From: Pseudomonas piscis
Lineage (GTDB): Bacteria > Pseudomonadota > Gammaproteobacteria > Pseudomonadales > Pseudomonadaceae
Assembly: GCF_009380155.1 (NCBI RefSeq)
Contig: NZ_WHUV01000002.1
Span: 434,001-498,000, forward strand
Direction of reading: 5' to 3'
DNA: 64,000 nucleotides
Shown here: positions 1 to 9,039 of the stretch, piece after piece
Numbering within the stretch: the first letter of the stretch is position 1
Layout of the letters: each line of letters begins with the position of its first letter
Program-made: the position numbers and the translations under genes
Notes under the pieces: generated by a model
Database searches by the model: none
Told to the model about the DNA's origin: nothing
The model's input: only the letters and a program-made list of their open reading frames with translations

Positions 1-406
1 CATCCAGCACGCAATGCAGCAGGCCCCGGCGCTCGGGGCCGGTGATCGATACATCGAGGTTGCGATACTGGCGGATGGGGAATTTCGACAGCACGGCATT
101 GCCGTGATGGCCGTCGGGATACACCGCGTTGCGCCCGTAGGCATAGTCGCTCCACATGCTGTCGGCGAGGAACTCGTACTGCGACTGGGAAGGCCAGTTG
201 TCCAGGCGCGAGGCGTGGCGGCCATGCTCGCCCAGCACCTCCTGGAGGAACACCAGGTCGGCCTGGGTGCTGCGCACCGCTTCGCGCAGCTCGGGGAGGA
301 TGAAGCGCCGGTTCAGGGCGGTGAAGCCCTTGTGGGTGTTGACCGTCAGGATGCGCAACCGCTGGGTGGCCCCGTGGGGCACTGGCCGGGTGGAATCGCT
401 GTTCAC
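1..406 (-). CDS. Endonuclease/exonuclease/phosphatase (EEP) family protein, 3' part cut by window edge
   Basis: The reverse strand opens at a GTG (406) preceded by an AGGAG-like ribosome site and stays open to base 1, about 135 codons. The protein shows the start of the EEP fold: an early L-x-V-N-T-H-K-G-F stretch (Asn is a usual active-site residue) and, about 35 residues later, V-F-L-Q-E-V, where the Glu binds the catalytic metal in DNase I-like enzymes. Family members cleave phosphodiester or phosphomonoester bonds in nucleic acids or lipids; the substrate here cannot be told. It lies 84 bp downstream of the PIG-L deacetylase on the same strand and could be co-transcribed with it. The catalytic histidines fall beyond the window, so activity cannot be checked. 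Confidence 0.85.
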   Translation of the reverse strand, partial: MNSDSTRPVPHGATQRLRILTVNTHKGFTALNRRFILPELREAVRSTQADLVFLQEVLGEHGRHASRLDNWPSQSQYEFLADSMWSDYAYGRNAVYPDGHHGNAVLSKFPIRQYRNLDVSITGPERRGLLHCVLD

Positions 407-490
407 GCTCGCTCCTGTGAAATCAGTGGCGGTTACTGCTTGGGACTGATGACCGGCGCTGGCGTTCAGCTGGATTCCACCCGGACCGCG

Positions 491-1261
491 CTACATGAGG
501 ATGATCTCGTAGGGCAGGCGCATGCGCTCCAGCACGATGGGCGACAGCGACGGCTGCAAGCCGATCTCCGGCTCGCCCTGCAGTTGGCTGGCGTAGGCAT
601 GGGCGGCGTGGCGCTTGCGGGCCACGGTCCAGGTGTCCAGGCGCAGCTTGCGCGCGCGTTGCCAGGGAATCTGGTGCTCCTCGCGGGCCGAGCTGTGCCA
701 GGCCCACACGGGGATCTCGCAGAACCTTGCCCCCACTTGCGCCGCGGCCTTGGCGGCAGCCCGGCCGACGGCCTCGTGATCGAGGTTGCCGTCTTCGCGC
801 CAGGTACTGAACACCACATCCCCGGGGCGCAGGTAGCGGCTGATGAAGGGCACCAGCTGCTGCTCGCGCTCGCTCAATGCGCTGTCGGCGAACCCGCCGC
901 GAATCCATTTCAGGCTATGCAAAGGCAGGCCCAGGCGGCGCAGGGCCTCGGCGCTTTCCTGGGGCCGGAACACACTCAGGCGGCGTTCCGGCCAGACCTC
1001 GGACCCGGGGTGGCTGGCGCTGCCGTCGCTGACCGAGATCAGCTCCAGGGGGTGGCCGTGGTGGGCCAGCACTTGCAGTAGGCCGCCACTGGCAATCACT
1101 TCGTCACCGGGATGCGGAGCCACCATCACCGCCCGGGAACCGGCCGGTACCAGGTTGGCAAGATTGATGGCTGGGACCTCGGCCAGGTTATGGGCGCTGT
1201 TCCAGATCTGGCTGGGCCAGCTGTTATCTATTGCGGATATGGCTTTCATAACGTGATACAT
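491..1261 (-). CDS. PIG-L family deacetylase (LmbE-like)
   Basis: A 256-residue protein with the PIG-L/LmbE zinc motif A-P-H-P-G-D-E near residue 48 (the family norm is A-H-P-D-D-E, so the first Asp is Gly here) and the second metal site around W-R-E-D-G-N-x-D-H-E. The family removes acetyl groups from N-acetylglucosaminyl lipids or thiols in the cytoplasm. The natural substrate is unknown. Two in-frame ATGs lie at 1261 and 1249; the first has a GGA about seven bases upstream and is used here, but the second is possible. It is followed by the EEP protein. In pseudomonads a PIG-L gene is often found near the glg/tre genes, as it is here. Confidence 0.85.
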   Translation of the reverse strand: MYHVMKAISAIDNSWPSQIWNSAHNLAEVPAINLANLVPAGSRAVMVAPHPGDEVIASGGLLQVLAHHGHPLELISVSDGSASHPGSEVWPERRLSVFRPQESAEALRRLGLPLHSLKWIRGGFADSALSEREQQLVPFISRYLRPGDVVFSTWREDGNLDHEAVGRAAAKAAAQVGARFCEIPVWAWHSSAREEHQIPWQRARKLRLDTWTVARKRHAAHAYASQLQGEPEIGLQPSLSPIVLERMRLPYEIILM

Positions 1262-1605
1262 CCCTGTTTCCGGGTCGTATGCGAAAAGCTGAACGAGCGT
1301 TCAGCATCGGCCCTGGGTTTGCACGCACGCTGATTCCATGGCACCTGCCTCAGCGTGAAGTACCGGTGTCCCATCCCTTTGGAACGCCGTGATAGCTGCG
1401 CAATCATACTCAGCCCGGCGCCGTCCACACAGGGGGCGCCAGGATAATTTGTCGATTGCGGTCCGCTTGATAGGGTAGACGTATTTCGTTACCGGGTATG
1501 TCGTCCTGACGAATATCGTCCCCGAAAAGCCCCAGGCGTCCCCCAAGACTCTGTCCCAAGGCGTTCCCAGGCCGGCCCGGCAGGCCCCGCCAGCCTGGGT
1601 TGCGG
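1262..1605. other. Intergenic region between PIG-L gene and glgX
   Basis: About 340 bp without a convincing gene. It should hold the promoter of the PIG-L gene and the end of the glg/tre transcript. The only clear structure is a short perfect inverted repeat at 1288-1305 (GCTGAAC, four-base spacer, GTTCAGC), some 27 bases upstream of the PIG-L start, of a size that would suit a TetR- or GntR-type repressor site. I see no strong T-tailed hairpin after glgX. The small ORFs here have no ribosome sites or recognisable content. Confidence 0.4.
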
Positions 1606-3771
1606 CTATTCCTGATCCTCGTGCTGGAGCTCGAAGAACAGCAGCGAACGCCCGGTCACCGAGTATTCATGGCCGAAATCCAGGCGTTCCTGGCCGCGCA
1701 CCGCCGGCTGGTTGGTGTCGAGCATGCATGTCCAGAATTCCCCGGCCGGCACTTGCGGCAGGCGGAAATTGACGATGTCGTGGTGCGCGTTGACCACCAG
1801 CAGCACCGTGGCGTCGGCGCCCGGGCGGCGGATGCCGGTTTCCTGGGCGCGGCCATCGAGCAGCATGCCCAGGCACCGGCCATGGGCATCCTGCCAATGC
1901 TCGGTGGTCATCTCGCTGCCGTCGGGGGCCAGCCAGGTCACGTCCTTGACCCCGATGTCCTCGTTGTAGTTGCCCACCAGGAAGCGCCCGCGCCGCAGGA
2001 TCGGATAGCTCAGGCGCAGCTTGACCAGGCGCTTGACGAACTTGAGCAGCGACTTGCCATCTTCGTCCAGGTCCCAGTTGACCCAGCCGATCTCGCTGTC
2101 CTGGCAATAGGCGTTGTTGTTGCCGTGCTGGGTACGGGCGAACTCGTCGCCGGCCACCATCATCGGCGTGCCCTGGGCCAGCAGCAGGGTGGCGAAGAAG
2201 TTGCGCATCTGGCGCAGGCGCAGGGCGTTGATCGCCGGATCGTCGGTGGGGCCTTCTGTCCCGTGATTCCAGGACAGGTTGTTGTTGCTGCCGTCCTGGT
2301 TGTTCTCGTCGTTGGCCTCGTTGTGCTTGTCGTTGTAGGACACCAGGTCGTGCAGGGTGAAGCCGTCGTGGGCGGTGATGAAGTTGACCGAGGCGTACGG
2401 GCGGCGCCCTCGCTGGTTGAACATCTCCCCGGAGGCGGTCATGCGCCCGGCGAAATCCGCCAATTGGCCGTCATCGCCTTTCCAGAAGGCGCGCACGGTG
2501 TCGCGAAAGCGATCGTTCCACTCCATCCAGCCCGGCGGGAAGCGCCCCACCTGGTAACCACCCGGGCCGCAATCCCAGGGCTCGGCGATCATCTTCACCT
2601 GGCGCAGCAGCGGGTCCTGGCGGCAGGCCACGAGGAAGCTGTGGCGCTCGTCGAAGCCATCGTGATAGCGCCCGAGAATGGTCGCCAGGTCGAAGCGGAA
2701 ACCATCGACGTGCATCTCGCCGGCCCAGTAGCGCAGCGAGTCGGTGACCATCTGCAAGACGCACGGATGGCTCAGGTCCAGGGTGTTGCCGGTCCCGGAA
2801 TCATTGATGTAGAAGCGCTTGTCGTCGGGCATCAGGCGGTAGTACGAGGCGTTGTCGATACCACGCATGGACAGGGTCGGACCCTGCTCGTTGCCCTCGG
2901 CGGTGTGGTTGTAGACCACGTCCAGCAGCACCTCCAGGCCGGCCTCGTGCAGGTGCGCGACCATCTCCTTGAACTCGGCGATCTTGCCGCTGGCCAGGTA
3001 GCGCGGGTCCGGGGCGAAGAAGGCGATGCTGTTGTAGCCCCAGTAGTTGGTCATGCCTTTTTGCAGCAGGTGCTGGTCGTTGACGAAGGCGTGGATCGGC
3101 AGCAGTTCCACCGACGACACCCCCAGGCTGCGGATGTGCTTGAGCACGTCCTCCGCCATCAGCCCGGCGAAGCTGCCGCGCAACTGCTCGGGAACCGCCG
3201 GGTGGCGCATGGTGAAGCCACGGACATGGGTCTCGTAGATGATGGTCTTGTCCCAGGGCACGCTGACGCGCTGGTCGTTGCCCCAGGTATGGGCCGGGTC
3301 GATGACCTTGCACTTGGGCACGAAGGGCGCGCTGTCGCGCTCATCGAAGCTCAGGTCGGCATCGGGGTGGCCGATGGTGTAGCCGAACAGTGCCTCGGAC
3401 CACTTGAGCCCACCCACCAGTTGCTTGGCATAGGGGTCGATCAACAGCTTGTTGGGGTTGAAGCGATGGCCATTGACCGGATCGTAGGGACCGTGCACGC
3501 GGTAGCCATAGACCAGCCCGGGATGGGCGTCGGGCAGGTAGCCGTGGAAGATCTCGTCGGTGTATTCCGGTAGCTCGATGCGCTCCAGCTCCACCTCGCC
3601 GGCAGCGTCGAAGATGCAAAGCTCGACCTTGGTGGCATTGGCCGAGAACAGGGCGAAGTTGACGCCCAGGCCGTCCCAGGTGGCGCCCAGGGGGAAGGGC
3701 AGGCCTTCACGGATGCGCGAGGGCTCGCCGTCGGGGCCTGCGGTCGGGCTGTGCTTGGTGGCTGTACTCAT
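1606..3771 (-). CDS. glgX: Glycogen debranching enzyme (isoamylase type, GlgX/TreX)
   Basis: A 721-residue GH13 enzyme that hydrolyses alpha-1,6 branch points in glycogen, releasing linear malto-oligosaccharides for TreY and MalQ. An N-terminal CBM48-like domain (about 20-120) precedes the barrel. The GH13 catalytic residues are all present: nucleophile Asp361 in D-G-F-R-F-D, acid/base Glu397 in I-A-E-P-W-D, and Asp469 in T-A-H-D-G-F. The isoamylase signature loop follows (N-D-K-H-N-E-A-N). The start has GGAGC upstream. It is the last gene of the glgA-treZ-malQ-treY-DUF2934-glgX operon, 97 bp after the DUF2934 gene. In trehalose systems the same protein is called TreX. Length is normal for the family. 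Confidence 0.96.
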   Translation of the reverse strand: MSTATKHSPTAGPDGEPSRIREGLPFPLGATWDGLGVNFALFSANATKVELCIFDAAGEVELERIELPEYTDEIFHGYLPDAHPGLVYGYRVHGPYDPVNGHRFNPNKLLIDPYAKQLVGGLKWSEALFGYTIGHPDADLSFDERDSAPFVPKCKVIDPAHTWGNDQRVSVPWDKTIIYETHVRGFTMRHPAVPEQLRGSFAGLMAEDVLKHIRSLGVSSVELLPIHAFVNDQHLLQKGMTNYWGYNSIAFFAPDPRYLASGKIAEFKEMVAHLHEAGLEVLLDVVYNHTAEGNEQGPTLSMRGIDNASYYRLMPDDKRFYINDSGTGNTLDLSHPCVLQMVTDSLRYWAGEMHVDGFRFDLATILGRYHDGFDERHSFLVACRQDPLLRQVKMIAEPWDCGPGGYQVGRFPPGWMEWNDRFRDTVRAFWKGDDGQLADFAGRMTASGEMFNQRGRRPYASVNFITAHDGFTLHDLVSYNDKHNEANDENNQDGSNNNLSWNHGTEGPTDDPAINALRLRQMRNFFATLLLAQGTPMMVAGDEFARTQHGNNNAYCQDSEIGWVNWDLDEDGKSLLKFVKRLVKLRLSYPILRRGRFLVGNYNEDIGVKDVTWLAPDGSEMTTEHWQDAHGRCLGMLLDGRAQETGIRRPGADATVLLVVNAHHDIVNFRLPQVPAGEFWTCMLDTNQPAVRGQERLDFGHEYSVTGRSLLFFELQHEDQE

Positions 3772-3868
3772 GGTTGCTCCTGCAATGAGATGGGTGGAAC
3801 AGGCGCGAACGCGATCATTGCGACACGGGTGGTGTCACAACGCCAAGGGGGGCCGGCTGCGTAAGGTG

Positions 3869-4165
3869 TCAGCTGGCGGGCGGCTTGCGTGGTGCCCGGG
3901 GCTTCTTGGCCACGGCCGGTTTCTCTCCCGGCGGCAGCACTGCGGTGGCCGACTTGGCCTTGGGCTTGAGCGCCGCCTTGCTGCCGGGCTTGGCGGCCGC
4001 CGGCTTGGCCTGCGTGACCTTGGGCGGCTTGGCCGGGGCCAGGGCTTCGGCCTCGGCGAGCTTGCAGGCCATTTCCCAATGGCGTTGTTCCTGGCCCTGG
4101 GGTTTTCCTTCCGACTCCCAGATCTGGTAGGCGAACTCACGAATGCGTTTATCGTCGGTACTCAT
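3869..4165 (-). CDS. DUF2934 domain protein with Lys/Ala/Pro-rich tail
   Basis: 98 residues. The first 40 or so form the DUF2934 module (R-I-R-E-F-A-Y-Q-I-W-E-S-E-G, then the W-E-M-A motif), a short helical domain of unknown function often seen beside glycogen and trehalose genes. From residue 45 on, the chain is low-complexity and strongly basic, built of Ala, Lys and Pro, like the tail of histone H1 or AlgP. It sits inside the glg/tre operon, 21 bp after treY and 97 bp before glgX. The tail suggests binding to a polyanion, either nucleic acid or acidic polymer, but this is inference. No enzymatic motif is present. Confidence 0.85.
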   Translation of the reverse strand: MSTDDKRIREFAYQIWESEGKPQGQEQRHWEMACKLAEAEALAPAKPPKVTQAKPAAAKPGSKAALKPKAKSATAVLPPGEKPAVAKKPRAPRKPPAS

Positions 4166-4186
4166 CGCAATGCTCCCGCGCTGGAT

Positions 4187-6961
4187 TCAATGGTCGATCA
4201 AGAGGTTCAACGCGAAGTCCCGCAGGACCTCGGCGAGCATCAGCTCCCTGTGGGCTGTGACTGTCGCGTTGGCAAAAAGTCCATTCAGATTGCGCCCCGG
4301 GGCGGCGAACGGCAGTTGCACCCGGGTATCGCCCCAGAGCGCGGCATCCAGGTGCGGCAGCGGACTGTCACCGAGCAGCCCGGCGACCCGTACCGGCACC
4401 AGTACCAGCGCTCGCTGCTGGCGGTATTCGCGCAGGAAGGCCAGGACCTGGCCGGCCCGCTGCCCGAGGACCTGCAGCGGCTGGTAGCTGCCATGGCGGA
4501 ACAGCTGCGGATGTTGCCGGCGCAGCTCCAGGGTGCGGGCGATCAGGCCTTGCTTGATGTGGCCGGTGTGCCATTGGGCCAGCCACTGGGCCGCCGTGGC
4601 CGGCTGTTCCAGGGCCTGGCGCCGAGCCTGGTAGTCCACCGGCCGGCGGTTGTCCGGGTCCACCAGGCTGAAGTCCCAGAACTCATTGCCCTGGTACAGG
4701 TCGGGGACCCCAGGCACGGTCAGGCGCAACAGGGTCTGCGCCAGGCTGTTGAGGGCGCCGGCGGGGGCGATGGAGCGGGCCGCGGCGGCGATCGCTTGGC
4801 GCAGCTCCAGGCCCTGGGGCGCGAGCAGCAGGTTCTCGACGAAGGCCTGCACGGCCTCTTCGTATGGCGGGTTGGGGGCGGACCAGCCGCTGTGCAGCTT
4901 GGCCTCGCGCAGGGCCTTGAGCTGCCATTGCCAGATGCGCCGGGCATATTCCTCCAGGGCCGGGCCCGCGTTGGCCTGCAGGTCCAGGGGCCAGCTGCCC
5001 AGCAGGCTCTGGTAGAGAATCAGCTCGTCCGCCGCCGAGGGTGCATCGGCGCTGGCGCGCAGCGGCACCGCCAGGGCTCGCCAGTGGGCCACTTGCCGGG
5101 CATACCAGGTGGCGCGTTCGCTGAGCACCGCCAGCCGGGCCCGGCTGTCCTCGCCGCGTTTGTGATCATGGGTGGCGGTGGCCAGCAGGTTGTCGGGAAA
5201 GTTCTCCAGGCGTTCGCTGCAGGCCTGGTGAAACGCCGCCAGTGGCGCACTGAAGGCCTGGGGATCGAAGCCGACGTCGTTGCGCGCCAGCAGCACTGCC
5301 GAGCGATAGAAGGCGGTGTCTTCCACGGCCTTGGCCGCCGCGGGGGAGGTCAGTTGCTGGAAGCGCACCCCGGCATGGCGCAGCAGGCTGCGGGCCGGCC
5401 CTGGTGGCACCTGGCGCCAGCCCTGGCCGCCGAGCCAGCGGTCCAGGTAATCCAGAACCGGCCAGTCGGCTTCGCTGAGGCTGGCCCGGGCGCCTTCCAG
5501 TGCTTGCTGGAAAAAGCGCTGGTCCTGGGGCCCGCGGCCGCATCCGCCGATATAGGTGCGGTACACCGGGAAGTGCACGATCAGCTCCTGCAAGGCCCGG
5601 CGGATGGCGCCCAGGGTCAGGTCGCGGCTCATCAGGTCCAGCCGTGCCACTTGCAGCAGGGCCTGGGCCACGCTTTCGAAATCCCCGGCCAGGGAACCAT
5701 TGAGGATCTGCTGGCGGGCCAAGCGCGCCTCGTCGACGAACTGCGGCGAGCGCTGGCTGTGCTGGCTCCAGAGTTCGGCCAGGGGTGCCTGGCCGGCCGG
5801 GTCCAGTTGCAGCAGCGATAGCTGGTTCATGAACTCGTAGCCAGTGCTGCCGTCGACCCCCCAGTCGCGATGCAGGGTTTCCCCGGCACCGAGGATCTTC
5901 TCCACATAGATCGGCAAGTGCTCGCCGGGGCGCAGGCGGTCGACCCGGCGCCGCAGCTTGCGGCAGTAGCCCCGGGGGGCGGCCAGGCCGTCGACATGGT
6001 CGATGCGCAGGCCATCTACCAGGCGGCGCTGGATCAGCTCGAAGATCTTGCCGTGAGTGGCTGCGAATACCGCAGGCCGCTCGACCCGCAGGCCGCCCAG
6101 TTCGTTGATGTCGAAGAACCTGCGCCAGTTGATGTCGTCGGCAGCCGTGCGCCAGCTGGCCAGGCGATAGACCTGGCGCTCCAGCAACTGGTGCAGGCGT
6201 TCGAAGCCGGGAGCCTGCCGGGAGTCGTAGTCGGCAAGCTTGTGTGCCACGGCCTGGCGCAAGCCCGGTTGTTGCAGGGCCTCGCCCAGGGCCTGTTGCA
6301 AGGCCTGCGCCTGGGCGTGGGCATCGCTGTTGAAGCGCAGCGCGGCGAAGGCGTCGGCCAGGGGCTTCAAGGTTTCGGCCGCTGCGCCGTCAGCGTGCAG
6401 CAACTCTGCATAGTCGCCAGGGCAGATGGGGAAGCGATGCTCGTGGTGGCGGACATGGAACCCCCGCAAGTCATCGTCTAGATGCAATTGCAGACTGCCT
6501 TCCTGCAGCGCCTGGCCGTAGTCGCTGCCCAGGAACGGCAGCAGCAACTGGCCAGCCATCAGCGGATCGGAAGAGTGCCACTGGATATCGAAGAACTCGC
6601 CATAGGGGCTCAGGCGCCCCCAGCGCAGCAGGTCGAGCCACCAGGGATTGTCGCCGCCACCGACCGCCATGTGATTGGAGACGATATCCAGGATCAGCCC
6701 CATGCCGTGCGGGCGCAGGGCGGCCACCAGGCGCTCGAGCGCCGCTTCTCCGCCCAGCTCCGGGTTGACCCGGGTCGGGTCCACCACGTCGTAGCCGTGC
6801 ATGGAACCGGCGCGGGCGCAAAGCAAGGGCGAGGCATAGAGGTGGCTGATGCCCAGGCGTGCGAAGTAGGGCACCAGCGGCACGGCGTCATCCAGGGTGA
6901 AGCCGTGGTGGAACTGCAAGCGCAGGCTGGCCCGCAATTCGCGGGACGGTGGCGTGTTCAT
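4187..6961 (-). CDS. treY: Malto-oligosyltrehalose synthase
   Basis: A 924-residue GH13 enzyme that converts the reducing-end alpha-1,4 bond of a malto-oligosaccharide to an alpha,alpha-1,1 bond, giving maltooligosyltrehalose for TreZ. Visible motifs: M-H-G-Y-D-V-V-D-P and I-V-S-N-H-M-A early, nucleophile Asp in G-L-R-I-D-H-V-D-G, Glu in Y-V-E-K-I-L, and the third acid in A-T-H-D-H-K-R-G-E-D. The start at 6961 overlaps the malQ stop by four bases (ATGA), which decides it over a longer reading of the frame. Length matches other TreY enzymes. Translation is very likely coupled to malQ. It is the fourth gene of the operon. Confidence 0.96.
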   Translation of the reverse strand: MNTPPSRELRASLRLQFHHGFTLDDAVPLVPYFARLGISHLYASPLLCARAGSMHGYDVVDPTRVNPELGGEAALERLVAALRPHGMGLILDIVSNHMAVGGGDNPWWLDLLRWGRLSPYGEFFDIQWHSSDPLMAGQLLLPFLGSDYGQALQEGSLQLHLDDDLRGFHVRHHEHRFPICPGDYAELLHADGAAAETLKPLADAFAALRFNSDAHAQAQALQQALGEALQQPGLRQAVAHKLADYDSRQAPGFERLHQLLERQVYRLASWRTAADDINWRRFFDINELGGLRVERPAVFAATHGKIFELIQRRLVDGLRIDHVDGLAAPRGYCRKLRRRVDRLRPGEHLPIYVEKILGAGETLHRDWGVDGSTGYEFMNQLSLLQLDPAGQAPLAELWSQHSQRSPQFVDEARLARQQILNGSLAGDFESVAQALLQVARLDLMSRDLTLGAIRRALQELIVHFPVYRTYIGGCGRGPQDQRFFQQALEGARASLSEADWPVLDYLDRWLGGQGWRQVPPGPARSLLRHAGVRFQQLTSPAAAKAVEDTAFYRSAVLLARNDVGFDPQAFSAPLAAFHQACSERLENFPDNLLATATHDHKRGEDSRARLAVLSERATWYARQVAHWRALAVPLRASADAPSAADELILYQSLLGSWPLDLQANAGPALEEYARRIWQWQLKALREAKLHSGWSAPNPPYEEAVQAFVENLLLAPQGLELRQAIAAAARSIAPAGALNSLAQTLLRLTVPGVPDLYQGNEFWDFSLVDPDNRRPVDYQARRQALEQPATAAQWLAQWHTGHIKQGLIARTLELRRQHPQLFRHGSYQPLQVLGQRAGQVLAFLREYRQQRALVLVPVRVAGLLGDSPLPHLDAALWGDTRVQLPFAAPGRNLNGLFANATVTAHRELMLAEVLRDFALNLLIDH

Positions 6962-9039
6962 CGGTCGCGCTCCTGGGCTTGGCGCCGGGCGCAAGCCAGT
7001 TGCTCCAGGCGCCGCGCGGCATCGTTGTCGTCCAGCAAGTGCCGGGCGCTGCCGGCCAGGCGGCGACGCCAATTGGGGTGGCCGGTGACAGTGCCCGGCA
7101 GGTTGGCCTGTTCGTCGATGCCCAGCGCATCCTCTAGCGGCAACAGCACCAGGGGCGCACGGGTATGGCCAAGGAAGCGCACGCTGGCGTCGAGCAACTG
7201 GTCGGTTTCATCCAGCGGTTCGCGAAAGTTCTGCGGGTCCCGGGCCAGGGCCTGGCGCAGCCCGTCGCGTTCGCGCTGGCGGTGTTCGCGCCAGTGCCTG
7301 GCCCCGGCGTCATCCACCAGTTCCAGGCGCTGGTTCCACTCTATGTCGCGGCCGTGCCACCAACCGGCCAGGGGCGGCAGGTCATGGGTGCTGGTGGTGG
7401 CCAGGGCGTTGTCCGGCCAGTCCAGGATCGGCTTGAAGTGACAGCCGTGGTCCTGCTCGAACAGCAGCACGCGCATGCCGAGGATGGCCCTTGCGGCGAG
7501 CTTTTCCCGCAGGCCGTCAGGCACGGTGCCCAGGTCTTCGCCGAGGACGATGGCCTGGTGGCGATGGGACTCCAGGGCCAGCAGGCGCAGCAGGTCGTCC
7601 ACTGGGTAATACAGGTACGCACCGTCGCAGGGCGGGGCGCCCAGGGGAATCACCCAGAGCCGCTGCAAGCCCATGACATGGTCGATGCGCAAGCCGCCGG
7701 CATGGGCGAAGTTGGCCCGCAGCATCTCGATGAAGGCACGAAAGCCATTGCGTTGCAGGCCTTCGGGGGAGAAGGCCGAGATCCCCCAGCCCTGGCCCTG
7801 GCGGTTGAGGATGTCCGGCGGCGCGCCCACGGTCAGCTCGGCCAGCAACTGATCCTGGCGGCTCCAGGCCTGGCTGCCGCCACCGTCGGCGCCCACCGCC
7901 AGGTCGGCGATCAGGCCGATGCCCATGCCGCTGCTACGGGCCGCGCTTTGCACGCGCTCCAGGTTGCGTGCGATCAGCCATTGGCAGAACGCATGGAAGT
8001 CGATTTCCTCGGCTTGCTCCTCGGCCAGGCGTGCCAGTTCCGGGCTGGCCGGGTCGCGCCAGTACTGCGGCCAATGACGCCAGTCCGGATCTTCGCCACG
8101 GGCCACCCGCAAGGCTTGGATCGCTTCGAAGCGACAGTGGTTTTCCAGGGCCTCGCCGGCAGCCTGGCGATAGCTGGCGAAGTCCTGGTGCAGCGGGTGC
8201 TCGCCATGGCGGAAGCCCTGGTACAGCTCGCGTAGCACCTGCTGCTTGGCCTGGGCCGCTGCCGGCCAGTCGATCAGCGGTTGTTGCTCCAGCGCCTGCA
8301 ACTGCGGGCCCAGGCCACAGGCCTCGATGGCGGTACGCCAGGCCCGTTCGCCGAGGATCGCCCCCGGGGCGGCGTACAGGCTGTTGAGGAACAACCGGCT
8401 GGAGGGCGAGTAGGGGCTGTAGCGCTGCGGATCGCAGCTGAACATCGCATGCAGCGGGCTGATGGCCAGGGCATCGGCGCCACGTTCGGCGGCCTGGCGG
8501 GCCAGCTCCTCCAGGGCCTGGGTATCGCCGAAACCGCCATCGCCGCTGCGGCGCAGGGCGTACAACTGCACCCCCAGGCCCCAGGCCCGCGGTGGTTGGT
8601 CGGCCACTGCGTCGGCCACGCTGTAGCAACGTTCGGGGGCCACGGCGAGGATGAAGCGTTCGTCCTCGATATCCACGCTGTGGTAGCCCACGGGCAGTTC
8701 CCCGGGCAACCGGCTTTCGTCATCCAGCTGCAATTGCCGGCTGCTGCCGTCTTCCAGCTGCACCCGGCACTGGGTCTGCGCCGGGAAATAACGGGCCAGG
8801 TCCAGGCCCTGGCCGACATCGGCAGTCAACAGTGGCGGCAGGTGCCGGCCCTGCTGCCGTTGTTGCAGTTGCTGCAGGCTGCGTTCGATCTCCTGGTCGT
8901 TGCCGGCCGGGTGGCCCAATCCGGCCAGCACCGCCCGCAGGACCCGGGGCTCGACCTTCTGCGGCCGGCCGTTGGCGTCGATCCAGTCCACCGCCAGGCC
9001 GGCGCGGCTGGCGAGTATTTCCAGTTGCGCATCGCTCAT
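6958..9039 (-). CDS. malQ: 4-alpha-glucanotransferase (amylomaltase)
   Basis: A 693-residue GH77 enzyme that transfers alpha-1,4-glucan segments between chains, resizing the malto-oligosaccharides fed to TreY. Signature residues are in place: nucleophile Asp in L-R-I-D-H-V-M-G, acid/base Glu in L-G-E-D-L-G-T-V-P, and Asp in S-T-H-D-L-P. The first 60 residues match the N-terminal extension of bacterial MalQ. The start is set by a one-base overlap with the treZ stop (TAATG at 9037-9041 on the reverse strand), which excludes the 37-residue upstream extension of the frame. The 3' end overlaps treY by four bases. Confidence 0.95.
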   Translation of the reverse strand: MSDAQLEILASRAGLAVDWIDANGRPQKVEPRVLRAVLAGLGHPAGNDQEIERSLQQLQQRQQGRHLPPLLTADVGQGLDLARYFPAQTQCRVQLEDGSSRQLQLDDESRLPGELPVGYHSVDIEDERFILAVAPERCYSVADAVADQPPRAWGLGVQLYALRRSGDGGFGDTQALEELARQAAERGADALAISPLHAMFSCDPQRYSPYSPSSRLFLNSLYAAPGAILGERAWRTAIEACGLGPQLQALEQQPLIDWPAAAQAKQQVLRELYQGFRHGEHPLHQDFASYRQAAGEALENHCRFEAIQALRVARGEDPDWRHWPQYWRDPASPELARLAEEQAEEIDFHAFCQWLIARNLERVQSAARSSGMGIGLIADLAVGADGGGSQAWSRQDQLLAELTVGAPPDILNRQGQGWGISAFSPEGLQRNGFRAFIEMLRANFAHAGGLRIDHVMGLQRLWVIPLGAPPCDGAYLYYPVDDLLRLLALESHRHQAIVLGEDLGTVPDGLREKLAARAILGMRVLLFEQDHGCHFKPILDWPDNALATTSTHDLPPLAGWWHGRDIEWNQRLELVDDAGARHWREHRQRERDGLRQALARDPQNFREPLDETDQLLDASVRFLGHTRAPLVLLPLEDALGIDEQANLPGTVTGHPNWRRRLAGSARHLLDDNDAARRLEQLACARRQAQERDR

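Noticed and set aside
1600..3573. 657-codon forward ORF opposite glgX
   Set aside because: High G+C opens the antisense frame; the reverse strand encodes a complete GlgX with all catalytic residues.
3560..5821. 753-codon forward ORF opposite treY
   Set aside because: Shadow of treY; composition rich in Gly, Ala, Arg and Gln with no known domain.
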